Shown piece by piece: positions 37,339 to 47,794 of a stretch of 64,000 nucleotides of DNA (position 1 is its first letter; every line of letters starts with the position of its first letter). The notes below the pieces were generated by a model. That model was not told where the DNA came from, made no database searches, and saw only the letters and a program-made list of their open reading frames with translations. The DNA is from Rhizobium tropici CIAT 899. Lineage in GTDB: Bacteria; Pseudomonadota; Alphaproteobacteria; Rhizobiales; Rhizobiaceae. The DNA is taken from positions 348,717 to 412,716 of the forward strand of contig NC_020061.1 of the NCBI RefSeq assembly GCF_000330885.1, given 5' to 3'. The translations under genes were made by a program, and so were the position numbers.

Positions 37339-37936
37339 AATCCCACTCCGGCGCTCGCCGGAAAACACGGCTACCTGCCGGAAGCTACACCAATCCCTTA
37401 GGCTGAGACACGATCGGGAAACGTGAAACAGCGCATGGGTAGTGCCTCCGGATGACGCTGGTCCGAGTTGAGTCGGCAATTCCGGGCCGTCCTCATTTCG
37501 AAGCTAGGCGTACTGAGCTATCGGCGCGAATATCGCCTCTCTTTGAACGTGGCGAGCGACGGCAACCTTGTTACGGATGGAAGTCTGCCGAACCTCTTGT
37601 TGACGATCCAGGATCGTTGATCGGATGATCGGATGTGTGGAGGGGCGGAATGTTCGGTCGCCTGCGTAGAGGGGGCACCTCTGGCGATCTCGCGTTTCGT
37701 AAGCCAACCAAACCGCCTTCGCGTGGATGACTGGCTCAACGCTTGCAGGCGCGCGCCCTTTGCCGGTTTGTCGCGTATTCGCGCGAAGCTTCGCGTTCTG
37801 CCGCGCGACGATCAAGGTGGAAGTTCCTCCCAGATCGCCGCGCTATAGCGTTCCGCCATTCGTTCCGCTGATCCTTTGTCGATTATAGTTTATATCGAGG
37901 CCACCACGCGTGCATCAATCTAAATCAGACGCAAGT
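37339..37936. other. About 600 bases without a recognised gene
   Basis: Between the IS256 remnant and the second C45 gene I see no recognisable protein. A minus-strand frame of about 100 codons (37815 to 37504) exists, but it has no family features I recognise. The region may be decayed sequence. Confidence 0.35.
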
Positions 37937-39007
37937 TCACGTCCCTAACCCAATATCCCGCCATGCCTCGACGCTCGGTGGTCCAGCGCAGACTGATATT
38001 TTAGTACGCTCGCCGATCTCATAGACGACCGCGCCAACGGTCATCGGTTCCGTCGCCAGTTGCGGGGCAACTAGCGAAACCTCACCGCCGGCCCGGCATG
38101 CCGCCAGTGCCGCCTTGACATCATCCGTGGTTACCCGCACGTCATCAAGATCGAGATGCAAGCTTTGGAGGCGACCGCGCGAACTATCGCTTCCTGCGAG
38201 GGGTATTGTCGCCGAACGCCTGTCGTCGCTCGCAAGCGGATGATTGGTATGCAGCGAACATCTAGACTTAGTAGCGAGCGGCAATACTTTGCCCGCGGAG
38301 CATTCGACAGTCGCGATGTTCTGACGGTCTCCCAATTGATAGTTCTGTCCCGAGGCGTGCGGAACGTCATGCAGGAACCTAATGGCGTCCGACACGCTCG
38401 AGCAGGCGAGGGCGCCTCGCATCACGAAAGCCACTGGCAACCCTGTCGGGCTGACAGCCAGTTGTGATAAGGTGTTCACACAGACGCCGACCCCGCGCTC
38501 GGACACGCCCATCAGGCCAATCAGACCTGCAGATGTGAAGACCATGGTCTCACCGGCTTCCGAGTCCTGCGTTTTCAGCAAAACCTGCGCCCCGTCGTGC
38601 CATCGTGGCAAGTCCATTGTTTGAGCAATTATTGTCGGGATAGGCCCGCAGGGGGCGATTGCAAGGCTGGAGCAATGTCCGTCTCCAGTGGAGCGGCCGA
38701 ACCACCACTCCTCATCCAGTAGCTGGAGCGCAAATGCGGTTTCGTGGGCGATGTTGGATCCTTCCGCTATTCCTGCAACCTCTTCGGCGAGGTGGGGTGT
38801 GTATCGCTTCACCGCATCGCCGAACCGTGTTGCCGCCAAGAAGCGCGGAATGAACGTCTTGGCGGTGACGCCGTAGGCTTCCGCGATGGCGTCATGCCAG
38901 CGCATTATCTTTTCAGCGATAGCGGTGCGCAGCGCTTCTCCATGAGTGCGTCCTCGTTGACGGGGCGACCCAGCGCAGTCAATGACGGAAAGGAGATCGG
39001 TCTTCAT
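37937..39007 (-). CDS. C45-family acyltransferase/amidohydrolase (second copy)
   Basis: This 356-residue Ntn-hydrolase of family C45 has the expected cysteine in DGHCSSLAIAP (Cys112, the same position as in the first copy at 2527). Supporting family features are the N-terminal GSPRQRGRTHGEALR, EEVAGIAEGSNIAHETAFALQ and MDLPRWHDGAQVL. It would self-cleave before Cys112 and act on an acylated amine. It follows an M24 gene on the same strand by 60 bases, repeating the order of the first module. The two C45 proteins are clearly diverged, so they are not a recent duplication. Confidence 0.7.
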   Translation of the reverse strand: MKTDLLSVIDCAGSPRQRGRTHGEALRTAIAEKIMRWHDAIAEAYGVTAKTFIPRFLAATRFGDAVKRYTPHLAEEVAGIAEGSNIAHETAFALQLLDEEWWFGRSTGDGHCSSLAIAPCGPIPTIIAQTMDLPRWHDGAQVLLKTQDSEAGETMVFTSAGLIGLMGVSERGVGVCVNTLSQLAVSPTGLPVAFVMRGALACSSVSDAIRFLHDVPHASGQNYQLGDRQNIATVECSAGKVLPLATKSRCSLHTNHPLASDDRRSATIPLAGSDSSRGRLQSLHLDLDDVRVTTDDVKAALAACRAGGEVSLVAPQLATEPMTVGAVVYEIGERTKISVCAGPPSVEAWRDIGLGT

Positions 39008-39067
39008 TGGTCCTCCAATTTAAATGCGTGTCGCAAGCGGTGTTGCAACGGTATCGGCGTTTCAATC

Positions 39068-40306
39068 TCAGAACACCTCGAGAAGACGCTTCGTACGTGG
39101 TGTTAGGATTTCGAAACCTTCCTCTGTAATTGCAATGGAATCACCGAACCCGGCGGCGACCTCCCCAAACACTCTGAACGAGTAGCACGCGTGGAAGCAC
39201 ATCCCCGGCACGAGAATCTGGTCAGACTCTGCCAGCCAGATCGAGTTTTCAGGCCAGGACGGAGGAAAGGCCAGGCCGACGGGATAGGCCTTCCACGACC
39301 TGAATTTCTCAGTCAGGTAGTCAGCCAAAGTGGAGCCTACTATTCGGGTTCCAAGGCGAGTTCGCGCGTCCAAACTCATCAGTTCGCACTTCGTGCTAGT
39401 CAGAACGTCTCGCATAGTTCGGCGGGGCTTCAGATTGCTATAAAGTGTCTCAAGACAATGGAGCGCGACATCTGACAGAAGGCGTGTACTATCTGACGCA
39501 CGCCCTGCTATCGCCGTGGAATAAAGCGGCGCGTTATAGCGCTCATGGACCCCACTCATCTCCATGATGATGGGGTCGCCCCGCTTGATCTTGTTCCTAC
39601 GAAACGAAGAATGCACTATAGCATGCCAATCTCCGGTACGGATGATGGGATCAATGGAGAAATATTCACTGCCTGCGCGGATCATACCTGCAGACGCCGC
39701 CGCGGCAATGTCATTGTCGGTGATGCCCTCCTGGATGATCGCTTCTGCTGCCGTCAGACCAGCTACCGAATAAAGCCCGGCCTTGCGCATATAGGTAATC
39801 TCTGTTGGGGACTTTACGGCACGAATGCGAGTGACCAAACCGGACGCATCGGCCACTATTGCATTAGGAAATGCAGAGCACAGTTTCGAGTAGGCATACG
39901 GAGTTAGTCCCTTTTGCCGACTCTCCAAGCCAATTTTTTTCGGCGTTGAATTTAAACTGTCTATGATTAAGGCTAGTTCCGTACCAGCCTCATCCATGCG
40001 ACTCCACATTATCGACTCGATGCGCTCGACATTAGTATGGACGCGGCCAAGATCGACCTCCAGATCGCAAACATGGAGAACTAGGTTTCCCTGCGCAGGA
40101 AGGATCAAGCAGGAATACCAGTCCGATACCAATGTTTGAAAACCTGTTAGATAGCAGATATTGGAAAGGTCGGTAACGAGCAGCACGTCAATCTCAGCTT
40201 GCGCCATTTTCTCGCGCACGCGCTGAACGCGATAGTTGTAGTCTTTCTGCTCGAAAGCCGTAAACTTAAACGGTTGAACCTTTGGAGTCGCTTCAGTAGT
40301 AGTCAT
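39068..40306 (-). CDS. M24 (creatinase-like) enzyme, second copy
   Basis: This 412-residue protein has an N-terminal creatinase domain (VLLVTDLSNICYLTGFQ) and a pita-bread domain. As in the first copy, canonical metal ligands are replaced: IIMEMSGVHERYNAPLY and MCFHACYSFRVFG stand where metallopeptidases have Asp and Glu. It is therefore likely a metal-independent hydrolase of the creatinase/ectoine hydrolase group. It forms a two-gene unit with the C45 gene downstream. The substrate is unknown. An amino-acid ABC transporter lies beyond the IS66 element upstream and may once have been adjacent. Confidence 0.72.
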   Translation of the reverse strand: MTTTEATPKVQPFKFTAFEQKDYNYRVQRVREKMAQAEIDVLLVTDLSNICYLTGFQTLVSDWYSCLILPAQGNLVLHVCDLEVDLGRVHTNVERIESIMWSRMDEAGTELALIIDSLNSTPKKIGLESRQKGLTPYAYSKLCSAFPNAIVADASGLVTRIRAVKSPTEITYMRKAGLYSVAGLTAAEAIIQEGITDNDIAAAASAGMIRAGSEYFSIDPIIRTGDWHAIVHSSFRRNKIKRGDPIIMEMSGVHERYNAPLYSTAIAGRASDSTRLLSDVALHCLETLYSNLKPRRTMRDVLTSTKCELMSLDARTRLGTRIVGSTLADYLTEKFRSWKAYPVGLAFPPSWPENSIWLAESDQILVPGMCFHACYSFRVFGEVAAGFGDSIAITEEGFEILTPRTKRLLEVF

Positions 40307-40799
40307 TGAACGATGCTTTCTGTGATGGTGGAGGCGTCGGGCGCAACGGCATACGCCTAAATGCGTCCGGGCGAACTCGGCTCGAATGCTGGATGAGAAA
40401 GAGCCTTTTCTGTGTTCTGCGTGTCGGTTCGCCGGTCGACTAATTTCCGCAGTTTATTGCACTCACTCGGTGCAGTGTCCACAACGATCCTGTCCGATTC
40501 TCGAACTGCGAGTCTCCATCTTTAGTTGAGGAAACAACAAGCGCGGTTGCGATGCGGCAGTTACTCTCGTCTGAAGCTAGACCATTTGTAATTCCCTGTG
40601 TTTGTGGCTGGGACAAGCCTCAGTCTGCTCCTTTCAGCGACATCGGTACTTCTGATAGTTAGAATGCATAGCGAACTCTCTCCTGCAATGCAACGCATGT
40701 TTTATAAGTTCAACTTGTGATGCAAACGTCCCGCTCTTTTTCAGGAGGACAAGGTCCTTGGGTCTTGTGATCAAAGAACCTCTGGACCTCTGGACCTTG
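40307..40799. other. Upstream region of the second M24 gene
   Basis: About 490 bases between the M24 start and the IS66 left end contain no recognisable gene. The promoter of the M24-C45 unit should lie here, but I could not assign one. Confidence 0.35.
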
Positions 40800-40856
40800 G
40801 TACGCATTCGGCGAGTACCGCATTAATTTCGTATTTGCACGTGATAAGCTCTCGCA

Positions 40857-41090
40857 ATGGATATCGACGAAGACAAGATCGACGATGCGGTGCTGGCGCT
40901 GTTGTGGCTGACGCTGCATGACGGGTATCGAGCCTGGAAGGGTTTGGACTGGGAGACGACGGATCGTTTGTTCAAGAAGGGGCTGATCGCCGATCCGGTG
41001 AACAAGTCGAAGTCGTTGATCTTAACGGATGAAGGCCTGCAACGGTCAGAGGAGCTGTTTCGGGAACTGTTTACGCGGCCGCCGCAATAG
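40857..41090 (+). CDS. DUF6429-like small protein carried by the IS66 element
   Basis: The 77-residue protein ([35 protein letters not shown]) matches the small DUF6429 family often found beside IS66 transposases. It reads opposite to tnpC and overlaps its 3' end by 20 bases. It has a winged-helix-like look ([12 protein letters not shown]) but no proven function. The frame is intact. Confidence 0.65.
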   Translation: MDIDEDKIDDAVLALLWLTLHDGYRAWKGLDWETTDRLFKKGLIADPVNKSKSLILTDEGLQRSEELFRELFTRPPQ

Positions 41091-42729
41091 GTGCCGCCTT
41101 TTCGGCCTTCCAAGCCCACGGCAACAACTCGTCGATCCTGTTTGCCGGGTGGTCGGCGATACGGGCAAGCACATCGGCAAGCCAGGCCTGCGGATCGACA
41201 TGGTTCATCTTTGCGGTGACGATCAAACTGTACATGGCGGCAGCTCGTTGACCACCACGGTCGGAGCCGGCGAATAGCCAAGCCTTTCTTCCCAATGCAA
41301 TTCCGCGCAGCGAACGCTCTGCCGCGTTGTTCGACAGGCAGATCCGGCCATCGTCGAGGAAACGAGTAAACGATACCCAGCGGTTCAACATGTAGTCGAA
41401 CGCTTTGGCCAGATCATTGTCGCGAGACAGCTTGGCACGTTGCTCGCGCACCCACCGCTCCATGTTGGCGATCAGTGGCTTGCTATGCTGCTGACGCGTC
41501 GCCTTGCGCTCATCGGCCGTCTGGCCATTGATCTGACGTTCGATCTCGAACAGCGCATCGATCCGGCGCACCATCTCGATGGCGATTGGTGAGATGACGG
41601 CAGCGGGTTTGCCCTGAGCCTTGCGCCGGGCATTGGCCTCGAGATCGGCCATGATGAAGAATGGTCGCCTTGCGTGCGCCCAGCACGCTGCCTCATAGAT
41701 CGGACCTGGACTGCGATCAGGAAGATAGAGCTTGGTATAACCGCCATAGGCATCTGCTTGCAGGATGCCGCAATAGCCGGCCAGATGCGCCTGCGGATGG
41801 TCACCGCTGCGGTCGCGGGAATAATAGAACATCGCCGACGGCGGCGCCGTGCCACCGAACGGGGCATCATCGTGCACATATGTCCAGATCCGAGCAGTAT
41901 CGGTCTTGCCGGCTGCGAGAACCGGAACCGTGGTATCGTCGCCGTGAATCCGCTCGGCTGCAAAGGTGTGAGCCTCGATCCGCCTCAGGATTGGATCAAG
42001 GGCATGGCAACAAGAACCGATAGCATCGGCTGCCGTCGACAGGCTGATTGACACGCCCTCAAGCGCAAATCGTTCCACCTGACGATTAAGGGGAATGTGT
42101 TGGCCGAATTTGTCGTAGAGGATCATCGCCAGAAGGCTTGGACCTGCCCAGCCTCTGGGAATGACGTGGAATGGGGCCGGTGCCTGGCTGATCTTCTCGC
42201 AGTCGCGGCAGGTGAACTTCTCGCGCACCGTCTGAATGACTTTCCAGGAGCGTGGAATGCTCTCCATCGTCTCGGTGACATCTTCGCCCAGCTTGCGCAG
42301 CCGGTCACTACCGCAGCAGCTGCAGGCGACCGGACCGGGCACAACGACACGCTCGCGCGGCAGGTGATCGGGGAATGGCTTCTTAACGGGGCGTTTGCGT
42401 GTGAAGCCGGCGACAGCAATGGGGGCGGCCGCAGCAATGGCCATTTCAGCGGCAAGTTCATCCTCGGTGGCCGCCGCCTCGGCATCCTCGAGCATCAGCT
42501 CCATTTGAGCGATCAGCCTGGCAGTCCGCTCCGATTTCTGACCACGCAATTGCCTTTGCAGCTTTTCGATATGGACCTTCTGACGCAGAATGGTGGCTTG
42601 ATCGTCCGCTTCCTTGGCTTTGGCGACGGCAAGTTCGGCTAAGGCAACGGCGCGCTCCGCACGCGCCACGACCAGCTCTGCTTCAAGTGCAGCGGCATAA
42701 TCGGAGTGGTTTTCCAGGCCGTTTTCCAT
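41071..42729 (-). CDS. tnpC: IS66-family transposase TnpC
   Basis: This intact IS66 transposase has about 552 residues, with an N-terminal coiled coil ([23 protein letters not shown]), the [13 protein letters not shown] zinc-binding block, and the catalytic region with [25 protein letters not shown] and [17 protein letters not shown]. The start at 42729 is a guess: an ATG 31 codons upstream overlaps tnpB in another frame. The protein is distinct from the TnpC at 26 kb, so this is a different IS66 subgroup. Confidence 0.87.
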   Translation of the reverse strand: MENGLENHSDYAAALEAELVVARAERAVALAELAVAKAKEADDQATILRQKVHIEKLQRQLRGQKSERTARLIAQMELMLEDAEAAATEDELAAEMAIAAAAPIAVAGFTRKRPVKKPFPDHLPRERVVVPGPVACSCCGSDRLRKLGEDVTETMESIPRSWKVIQTVREKFTCRDCEKISQAPAPFHVIPRGWAGPSLLAMILYDKFGQHIPLNRQVERFALEGVSISLSTAADAIGSCCHALDPILRRIEAHTFAAERIHGDDTTVPVLAAGKTDTARIWTYVHDDAPFGGTAPPSAMFYYSRDRSGDHPQAHLAGYCGILQADAYGGYTKLYLPDRSPGPIYEAACWAHARRPFFIMADLEANARRKAQGKPAAVISPIAIEMVRRIDALFEIERQINGQTADERKATRQQHSKPLIANMERWVREQRAKLSRDNDLAKAFDYMLNRWVSFTRFLDDGRICLSNNAAERSLRGIALGRKAWLFAGSDRGGQRAAAMYSLIVTAKMNHVDPQAWLADVLARIADHPANRIDELLPWAWKAEKAAPIAAAA

Positions 42730-42797
42730 GTCCGGATCAAACCACAAAGCCACTGATTTGCATAGCTTTTCTTCAAGGTTCGAGCCGCAAAATGCAC

Positions 42798-43145
42798 CTA
42801 TCCGGCGCTCGTCGGACGCCATGTCTGTTGCGGATTTCGCCAGTCTATTCCCTCAAGAAGGTAGGACATCTGCCCGGCTGTAAGGGCAATGGCTCCGTCC
42901 ACTGTCGCCGGCCAAATAAAGTGGCCTCGGTCGAGCCGTTTGGCATAAAGCGATAGTCCGACACCGTCATGCCATAGGGCCTTGATCAATCGACCATTTC
43001 TCCCGCGGAAAACAAAAACGTCGCCCTGGAACGGATTGCGGCCAAGCCCCTCTTGCACGATGAGAGCCAACCCCTGCATACCCTTGCGCATATCGCAGTG
43101 ACCGCTGGCAATCCACACTCTGACGTTCGAACTGATCGGGATCAT
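42798..43145 (-). CDS. tnpB: IS66-family TnpB
   Basis: This 115-residue IS66 Orf2 reads [42 protein letters not shown], the standard signature of the family. It overlaps the tnpA stop by ATGA. Its exact biochemical role in transposition is not settled. The frame is intact. Confidence 0.9.
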   Translation of the reverse strand: MIPISSNVRVWIASGHCDMRKGMQGLALIVQEGLGRNPFQGDVFVFRGRNGRLIKALWHDGVGLSLYAKRLDRGHFIWPATVDGAIALTAGQMSYLLEGIDWRNPQQTWRPTSAG

Positions 43146-43519
43146 CGTCCCTCCAGCACATCAAGCACGCGCGACAACGTCGAGGCATCAAAGTCACGAG
43201 TGACCCGCACCGACCGGCCCCGGCCAACATGGATTTCGATCGCAGAAGACGCCGTCGCAGCCGGCATTCCCATTGCCGAGTCCGGCGCCTGTTGTACCTT
43301 CACCGGAACGAAGGCGCGCGGCTCTTCCGCTCTCTCTGCAACACCAAGCTCACGACGCCACCGATAAACCAGTGACCGATCAACGTCGTGACGTCGCGCA
43401 ACCTCCGTCACCGTCATCTCGCCAGTCAGCGTCTCCGAAACGATCGATTCCTTGGAAGTTCGTGTGAACTTCCGGCGCCGCATACTGCCCGCCAAAATCT
43501 CAAGCTGATGGATAGACAC
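43142..43519 (-). CDS. tnpA: IS66-family TnpA
   Basis: This 125-residue TnpA has a helix-turn-helix (GEMTVTEVARRHDVDRSLVYRWRRELG). It is the first gene of the transposition operon, about 100 bases inside the right terminus. The frame is intact. Confidence 0.88.
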   Translation of the reverse strand: MSIHQLEILAGSMRRRKFTRTSKESIVSETLTGEMTVTEVARRHDVDRSLVYRWRRELGVAERAEEPRAFVPVKVQQAPDSAMGMPAATASSAIEIHVGRGRSVRVTRDFDASTLSRVLDVLEGR

Positions 43520-43626
43520 GTCGTTATCCTCGTTGTTAGCAACGTGGCGATACCGCTCACCTCAGCAAAACATCGATATCACCGTGACAAAGCAAGGCGG
43601 TCCTCGGCGTGGGGATACTGGACCTC

Positions 43627-43941
43627 TGGAACTCCGGACTTCCTGTGAAGGATCACCAAACATGTAACCGATCGCGCAAGTCTGTGGTTACGACGGCTTC
43701 GGTAATATTGTTGGGAGATATCGACAAGCATGGGTGACGGCTAGCTCGCCGGATGCGGTGCCGCTGCGACGGCACCAAGCTGCCGCACGCCTCCTTGCGA
43801 AGGCGTTAGACGATAATCAATTGCGTCTTCGAGAAGATATAGGTCGACGCACGCAAAGCCACATTCTCGATAGTTCGCCACGTTAATGACGTCTGGTGTC
43901 AGAAGTCTAACCAGACAAAGCCAAGCGTGAAATAACAGCTT
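43627..43941. other. Spacer between IS66 and the ABC transporter
   Basis: About 315 bases downstream of the transporter ATPase contain no recognisable gene. GATGCGGTGCCGCTGCGACGG and nearby GC-rich palindromic stretches occur around 43755, but no clear terminator with a T tract was seen. Confidence 0.3.
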
Positions 43942-44811
43942 TCAATGTGTCAAGATTTGGCTGAGGAACAGCTTTGTTCTGTCGTGCTTGGGGTTGCCAA
44001 AGAAGTCATCGGGGTTGCCCTCTTCGACAATTCGACCACAATCCATGAAAATTACCCGATCCGCGACGGCTCGGGCAAAACCCATCTCGTGGGTGACGCA
44101 AACCATGGTCATTCCCTCACGCGCCAGACTAGTCATAGTTTCTAGTACCTCCGAAACCATTTCAGGGTCGAGTGCTGAGGTAGGCTCATCAAATAACATC
44201 ACTGCTGGTTCCATACACAGAGAACGGGCAATCGCGACGCGCTGCTGTTGTCCGCCTGATAATTGGGCTGGGTATTTGTTCGCTTGATCGGGGATGCGAA
44301 CGCGCTCTAGGAACTTAAGAGCGATCTTTTTGGCCTCTGCCTCGGGCACGCCATTAATCCACATTGGACCGGCCATACAATTCATCAGCACGGTCATGTG
44401 GGGAAAGAGATTGAAGTGCTGGAACACCATACCGACATTCTTGCGAACTTCGGTGACGTTACGCATTCTGTTGTGCAACCTGATCCCGTTAATGGCAATC
44501 TCACCCTCCTGATGCGCCTCAAGTCGGTTGAAACATCGGATCAGTGTCGATTTTCCCGATCCGGAGGGGCCGCAGATGACGATGCGTTCGCTTTTGCTGA
44601 CAGTAATATTGACATCAGTGAGTGCCCTGAAGGCGCCGTACCACTTGGAAACGTTCGTCGCTTCAATTATTTTTTCTGCGCTCATCGAGACCTGCTTCTG
44701 CTTCGAAGACTTGTGGGATGACGGCACATGCACTGGCGGCATGTTGTCAATCCCCTGCAAAGAGTTGCGCTCATCGGCCCCCTTCACTTCAAATGTATTG
44801 CTAAGGGTCAT
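43942..44811 (-). CDS. Polar amino-acid ABC transporter ATPase
   Basis: This 289-residue ATPase has Walker [11 protein letters not shown]-loop [13 protein letters not shown], signature [15 protein letters not shown], Walker [15 protein letters not shown] and switch His [11 protein letters not shown]. It is of the GlnQ/HisP/EhuA class that drives uptake of amino acids and ectoines. The ATG at 44811 is chosen because it overlaps the permease stop by ATGA. An N-terminal stretch of some 40 residues precedes the domain, so an internal start (MSAEKII) is possible. It works with the permease and binding protein upstream. Confidence 0.88.
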   Translation of the reverse strand: MTLSNTFEVKGADERNSLQGIDNMPPVHVPSSHKSSKQKQVSMSAEKIIEATNVSKWYGAFRALTDVNITVSKSERIVICGPSGSGKSTLIRCFNRLEAHQEGEIAINGIRLHNRMRNVTEVRKNVGMVFQHFNLFPHMTVLMNCMAGPMWINGVPEAEAKKIALKFLERVRIPDQANKYPAQLSGGQQQRVAIARSLCMEPAVMLFDEPTSALDPEMVSEVLETMTSLAREGMTMVCVTHEMGFARAVADRVIFMDCGRIVEEGNPDDFFGNPKHDRTKLFLSQILTH

Positions 44812-45782
44812 CGTACCATACTCCTCCCGAAATGGCGCTCGAGCCGTGATTGACCAATCTCGAGGCAGACAGACATTGTCCAATAGATGAGCGATGCTGC
44901 TATCAGCATCTCCATGTGATGAAACGTCGGCTGACCGATTGTGCGGGCAAGGAACGTCAATTCCCACACGCCGAGTACCGACACAAGCGAACTATCCTTT
45001 AGCATTGAGATGAACGTATTTCCCATCGGTGGAATGATGACAGGAAAAGCCTGCGGCAAGATGATCTTGCGCATGGTCAGACCGAAGCCAAAACCGATGG
45101 ATCTTGACGCTTCCCATTGGCCCCGGTCGATACTCTGGATACCGGCGCGAAAGATCTCTGTCATATAGGCTCCCACACAGAGCGACAACGCCAAGATGCC
45201 CGAGGGAACGGCATTGAGCACAATCCCCAACTGAGGCAAACCGAGGTAAATCAGATAAATCTGCATGAGAAGGGGCAGACCCCGGAAAAAAGAGGTGTAA
45301 AAACTGGCGGTGGCATATGCGAAGCCATTGCTTGAAAGCTTTGCGACCGCGGCGACAATCGCGATTAGCGAGGCAAAGAAAAGCGAGACCGCTGAAACAT
45401 AGATCGTAGTCACCACCCCTTGGGAGATGAGGTAAGGCAAATTCTCCCATATGAAGGGCATGCTCAGATTGAATGATCTGAAAAAGGCGAGAAACAGCAG
45501 CAATAGTTCCATCCATACGATGCCAATCTGCACCTGTAATGGAATAAATCCAACTACTACGATGTTGAGGCTAAATATGATCGCAAGTACGAAGGCGATC
45601 GCAAAACGCCCGTAAATTCCGCTTTGTAGCGGGTCGCCAATAACCGGCCGCATAAGTTCGCCGAAGGTCGTGCCCGCAAGGTTGAACGAAAGAAAAAATG
45701 CAAGCATTGCGACGAAGATCAGGGCGACGAACCAAGGCTTATGAACAAGCACCTCGGATTCAACTGTATCCCGATATAGCAT
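44808..45782 (-). CDS. Polar amino-acid ABC transporter permease
   Basis: This 324-residue inner-membrane permease has the HisM/GlnP signature [23 protein letters not shown] and the EAA loop [31 protein letters not shown]. An unusually long N-terminal extension adds three hydrophobic segments ([53 protein letters not shown]). Its start at 45782 is supported by GAAGGG upstream. Only one permease is present, so it may work as a homodimer. Confidence 0.87.
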   Translation of the reverse strand: MLYRDTVESEVLVHKPWFVALIFVAMLAFFLSFNLAGTTFGELMRPVIGDPLQSGIYGRFAIAFVLAIIFSLNIVVVGFIPLQVQIGIVWMELLLLFLAFFRSFNLSMPFIWENLPYLISQGVVTTIYVSAVSLFFASLIAIVAAVAKLSSNGFAYATASFYTSFFRGLPLLMQIYLIYLGLPQLGIVLNAVPSGILALSLCVGAYMTEIFRAGIQSIDRGQWEASRSIGFGFGLTMRKIILPQAFPVIIPPMGNTFISMLKDSSLVSVLGVWELTFLARTIGQPTFHHMEMLIAASLIYWTMSVCLEIGQSRLERHFGRSMVR

Positions 45783-45838
45783 GATAGACCCTTCAAGAAA
45801 ATGGGCCCGGCCGAGCCGGGCCGCTAACGCGTGATGTC

Positions 45839-46675
45839 TTATTTTTGTTCGCAGTAGTCCACCCCGAACCACTTGATCGACATCTTGGAAAGGGTACCGT
45901 CATCTTTCATACTCTTGACGGCGGCCGCGATCTTGTCATTGAATTCGTCGTCGCCCTTCAAAATTGAGATTGCACCTGGCGCGTAGAAGAGGGTACCAAG
46001 CACCTTGATCGGATAGCCTGATTTTATTGCTTCACGGGCCACCGTATCATCACCGAGAACCGCATCTAAACGAACACCGTCGCCGAGACGAAGGTCGTCG
46101 AATGCGACGTTGCTGGATCCATACGTCTTCACTTGGCCTGGCGTAAATTGGTACTGCACCGGCTTGGCGTCAATCCAACTGGGATTGAAGTTGTGATTGG
46201 CGTAGGATTCCGCCACGTTGCCCGCTCCGACGCCGACAATCTTTCCGTCCAAATCCGAAAGCGTCGTCGCCTTGCTGTCTTTGTGAACAACGGCAACTTC
46301 TGGCGCCCACACGTAGACAGCTGGGAAGTTTAATTTTTCCGCACGCTCCTTGGTTGGCGTCATTTGACCCATAGAAAGATCCCAGCGACCCTCCCACTGG
46401 CCAGAGGTGATGAGATCCCAGGCAGGCGTAACAAACTTGACCTCCACCCCTAGGTACTTAGCAACTCCCTTAGCGATATCGACATCGTCACCATCAAGTT
46501 CGTGCTTGTCATTCATGCGCGACATCGGCCCCCAGTCCGTTCCGACCGCAACTGTCAGCGTCTTGGTTGCGCGTACGCGATCAAGTACCTCACCGGCATT
46601 TGCTTTGGCTAATGGAATTGCCGAAGCAACCGCGACCGACGACGCCGCTGTCAACATTTTTAAAAATTTGTTCAT
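45839..46675 (-). CDS. Polar amino-acid ABC transporter substrate-binding protein
   Basis: This 278-residue periplasmic solute-binding protein of family 3 has an N-terminal signal peptide (MNKFLKMLTAASSVAVASAIPLAKANA, cleavage near residue 27). GDDVDIAKGVAKYLGVEVKFV and WDLSMGQMTPTKERAEKLNF follow. AAGGGG before the ATG at 46675 supports the start. Family members bind amino acids, opines or ectoines, and the ligand cannot be read from the sequence. It is the first gene of the SBP-permease-ATPase operon, which could feed the nearby M24-C45 pathway (inference). Confidence 0.87.
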   Translation of the reverse strand: MNKFLKMLTAASSVAVASAIPLAKANAGEVLDRVRATKTLTVAVGTDWGPMSRMNDKHELDGDDVDIAKGVAKYLGVEVKFVTPAWDLITSGQWEGRWDLSMGQMTPTKERAEKLNFPAVYVWAPEVAVVHKDSKATTLSDLDGKIVGVGAGNVAESYANHNFNPSWIDAKPVQYQFTPGQVKTYGSSNVAFDDLRLGDGVRLDAVLGDDTVAREAIKSGYPIKVLGTLFYAPGAISILKGDDEFNDKIAAAVKSMKDDGTLSKMSIKWFGVDYCEQK

Positions 46676-47295
46676 CCGATATTCCCCTTTGTTAGTGCTT
46701 CTTGATTGTCGGCGCGGCTCATCGCGGCGCACCTCGGCTCAGCTTGTGCGTCCCGATCGGTATCCCAGGCTGCTGCCCCGTTTTCGAAGCGTATCGTGTG
46801 GTAAATCGAAATGCAACATTTGTTTTAAGTATGTCTGTTCGACCCGAATGTATCGCCGTGAGTTATTGGCTTAATAACGCTGCGGTATCCGTGTTGTGTA
46901 GCCGCTTGGCCCGGACCGAAGGGGGCGCGGGTGTCGTCACTTCTTGGAACTAAGTGTAATCGGTCGTCAAAGCGGACGGCCCGGAAGGCCTGATCAGTGG
47001 CCACGCCATTTACATTTAAACTTGCCAGGGTGCGGTGTCGCAACCTCGATTGGGGAGCGACATCCAATGGATGGCTCGTGCGCTGGCGCATCAGATGCAG
47101 CCCAATGATCTTGAAAGCGATGTTACACCTGATCCATATATCGCAAACTAAGACACTCGTTGCATTAGTGGTCATATTGCGTTAGGCATTGGTTCCGGCT
47201 CGTAGGGTCCTTGGGAGTGTGCCCCTACTTACCGGTCCGCCAGACTTGTGCCGTGTTGTTAATGGAAGGATGTTCGCAACAAAGAAGCGGCCTGA
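46676..47295. other. Upstream region of the ABC transporter
   Basis: About 620 bases with no recognisable gene lie between the binding-protein start and the gdhA fragment. The transporter promoter must lie here. No convincing operator was assigned. Confidence 0.35.
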
Positions 47296-47632
47296 TCGTC
47301 AGCTACTTCGAATGGGTGAAGAATCTCACGCATATCCCTTCGGCTTCGGCTTGATGGAGCGCCGCCGGCGCGAGCGGCGCAACCAGACCATCGCACCGGC
47401 CCTCGAATGCATGACCGGTAAGGAGTTCCCTGCCGACATCCGTGACGAGTTCCTCGAAGGCGGCGCGGAAATCGATCTCGTTCGTTCCGGACTGGAAGAC
47501 GTGATGCGAAGCACCTGGGGGCGCATTGCTGACCTGATGGAGCAGCAACCGGAACTCGGTGACTACCGAACCGCCGCCTATGTCGCGTCAATCCGACAGA
47601 TCGCCGATGCCTATGAAGCGATAGGTATCTGA
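47296..47632 (+). pseudogene. gdhA: gdhA 3' fragment (copy 2)
   Basis: About 110 C-terminal codons of glutamate dehydrogenase are nearly identical in protein to the intact gdhA at 10152 (LVRSGLEDVMRSTW, AAYVASIRQIADAYEAIGI). The first 300 or more codons are missing. Around 47333 one base is lost and six are gained relative to copy 1, which moves the start of the fragment out of frame with its end. It is not functional. Confidence 0.85.
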
Positions 47633-47707
47633 TCGGCGACACGTACGAAAAGGGCTTCGTTTAGGGGATCAGTCGCTTGAGCTTTGAATTCGCCTCCCAA
47701 GCGACTT

Positions 47708-47742
47708 GGCTGCCGCCGAACAAGGACGGCAGCCTCTTTTTT
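47708..47742 (+). terminator. Rho-independent terminator (copy 2)
   Basis: GGCTGCCG pairs with CGGCAGCC and is followed by TCTTTTTT. It is the counterpart of the hairpin at 13034, here directly downstream of the gdhA fragment, which shows the ancestral arrangement. Confidence 0.8.
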
Positions 47743-47794
47743 GCGAGAGAGACTGGTATCAACAGCGTCAAATCGCGGGAGGTCTTAATCCGCG

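Larger units (their letters stand above)
40800..43618 (-). mobile_element. Complete IS66-family element with a DUF6429 gene
   Basis: The element is about 2.8 kb with imperfect 25-base inverted ends: GTACGCATTCGGCGAGTACC on the left and GTATCCCCACGCCGAGGACC inverted on the right. Nearby flanks are TGGACCTT and TGGACCTC, a likely target duplication with one difference, but the boundary is uncertain by a base. It carries tnpA, tnpB and tnpC on the minus strand and a small gene on the plus strand. Confidence 0.8.
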
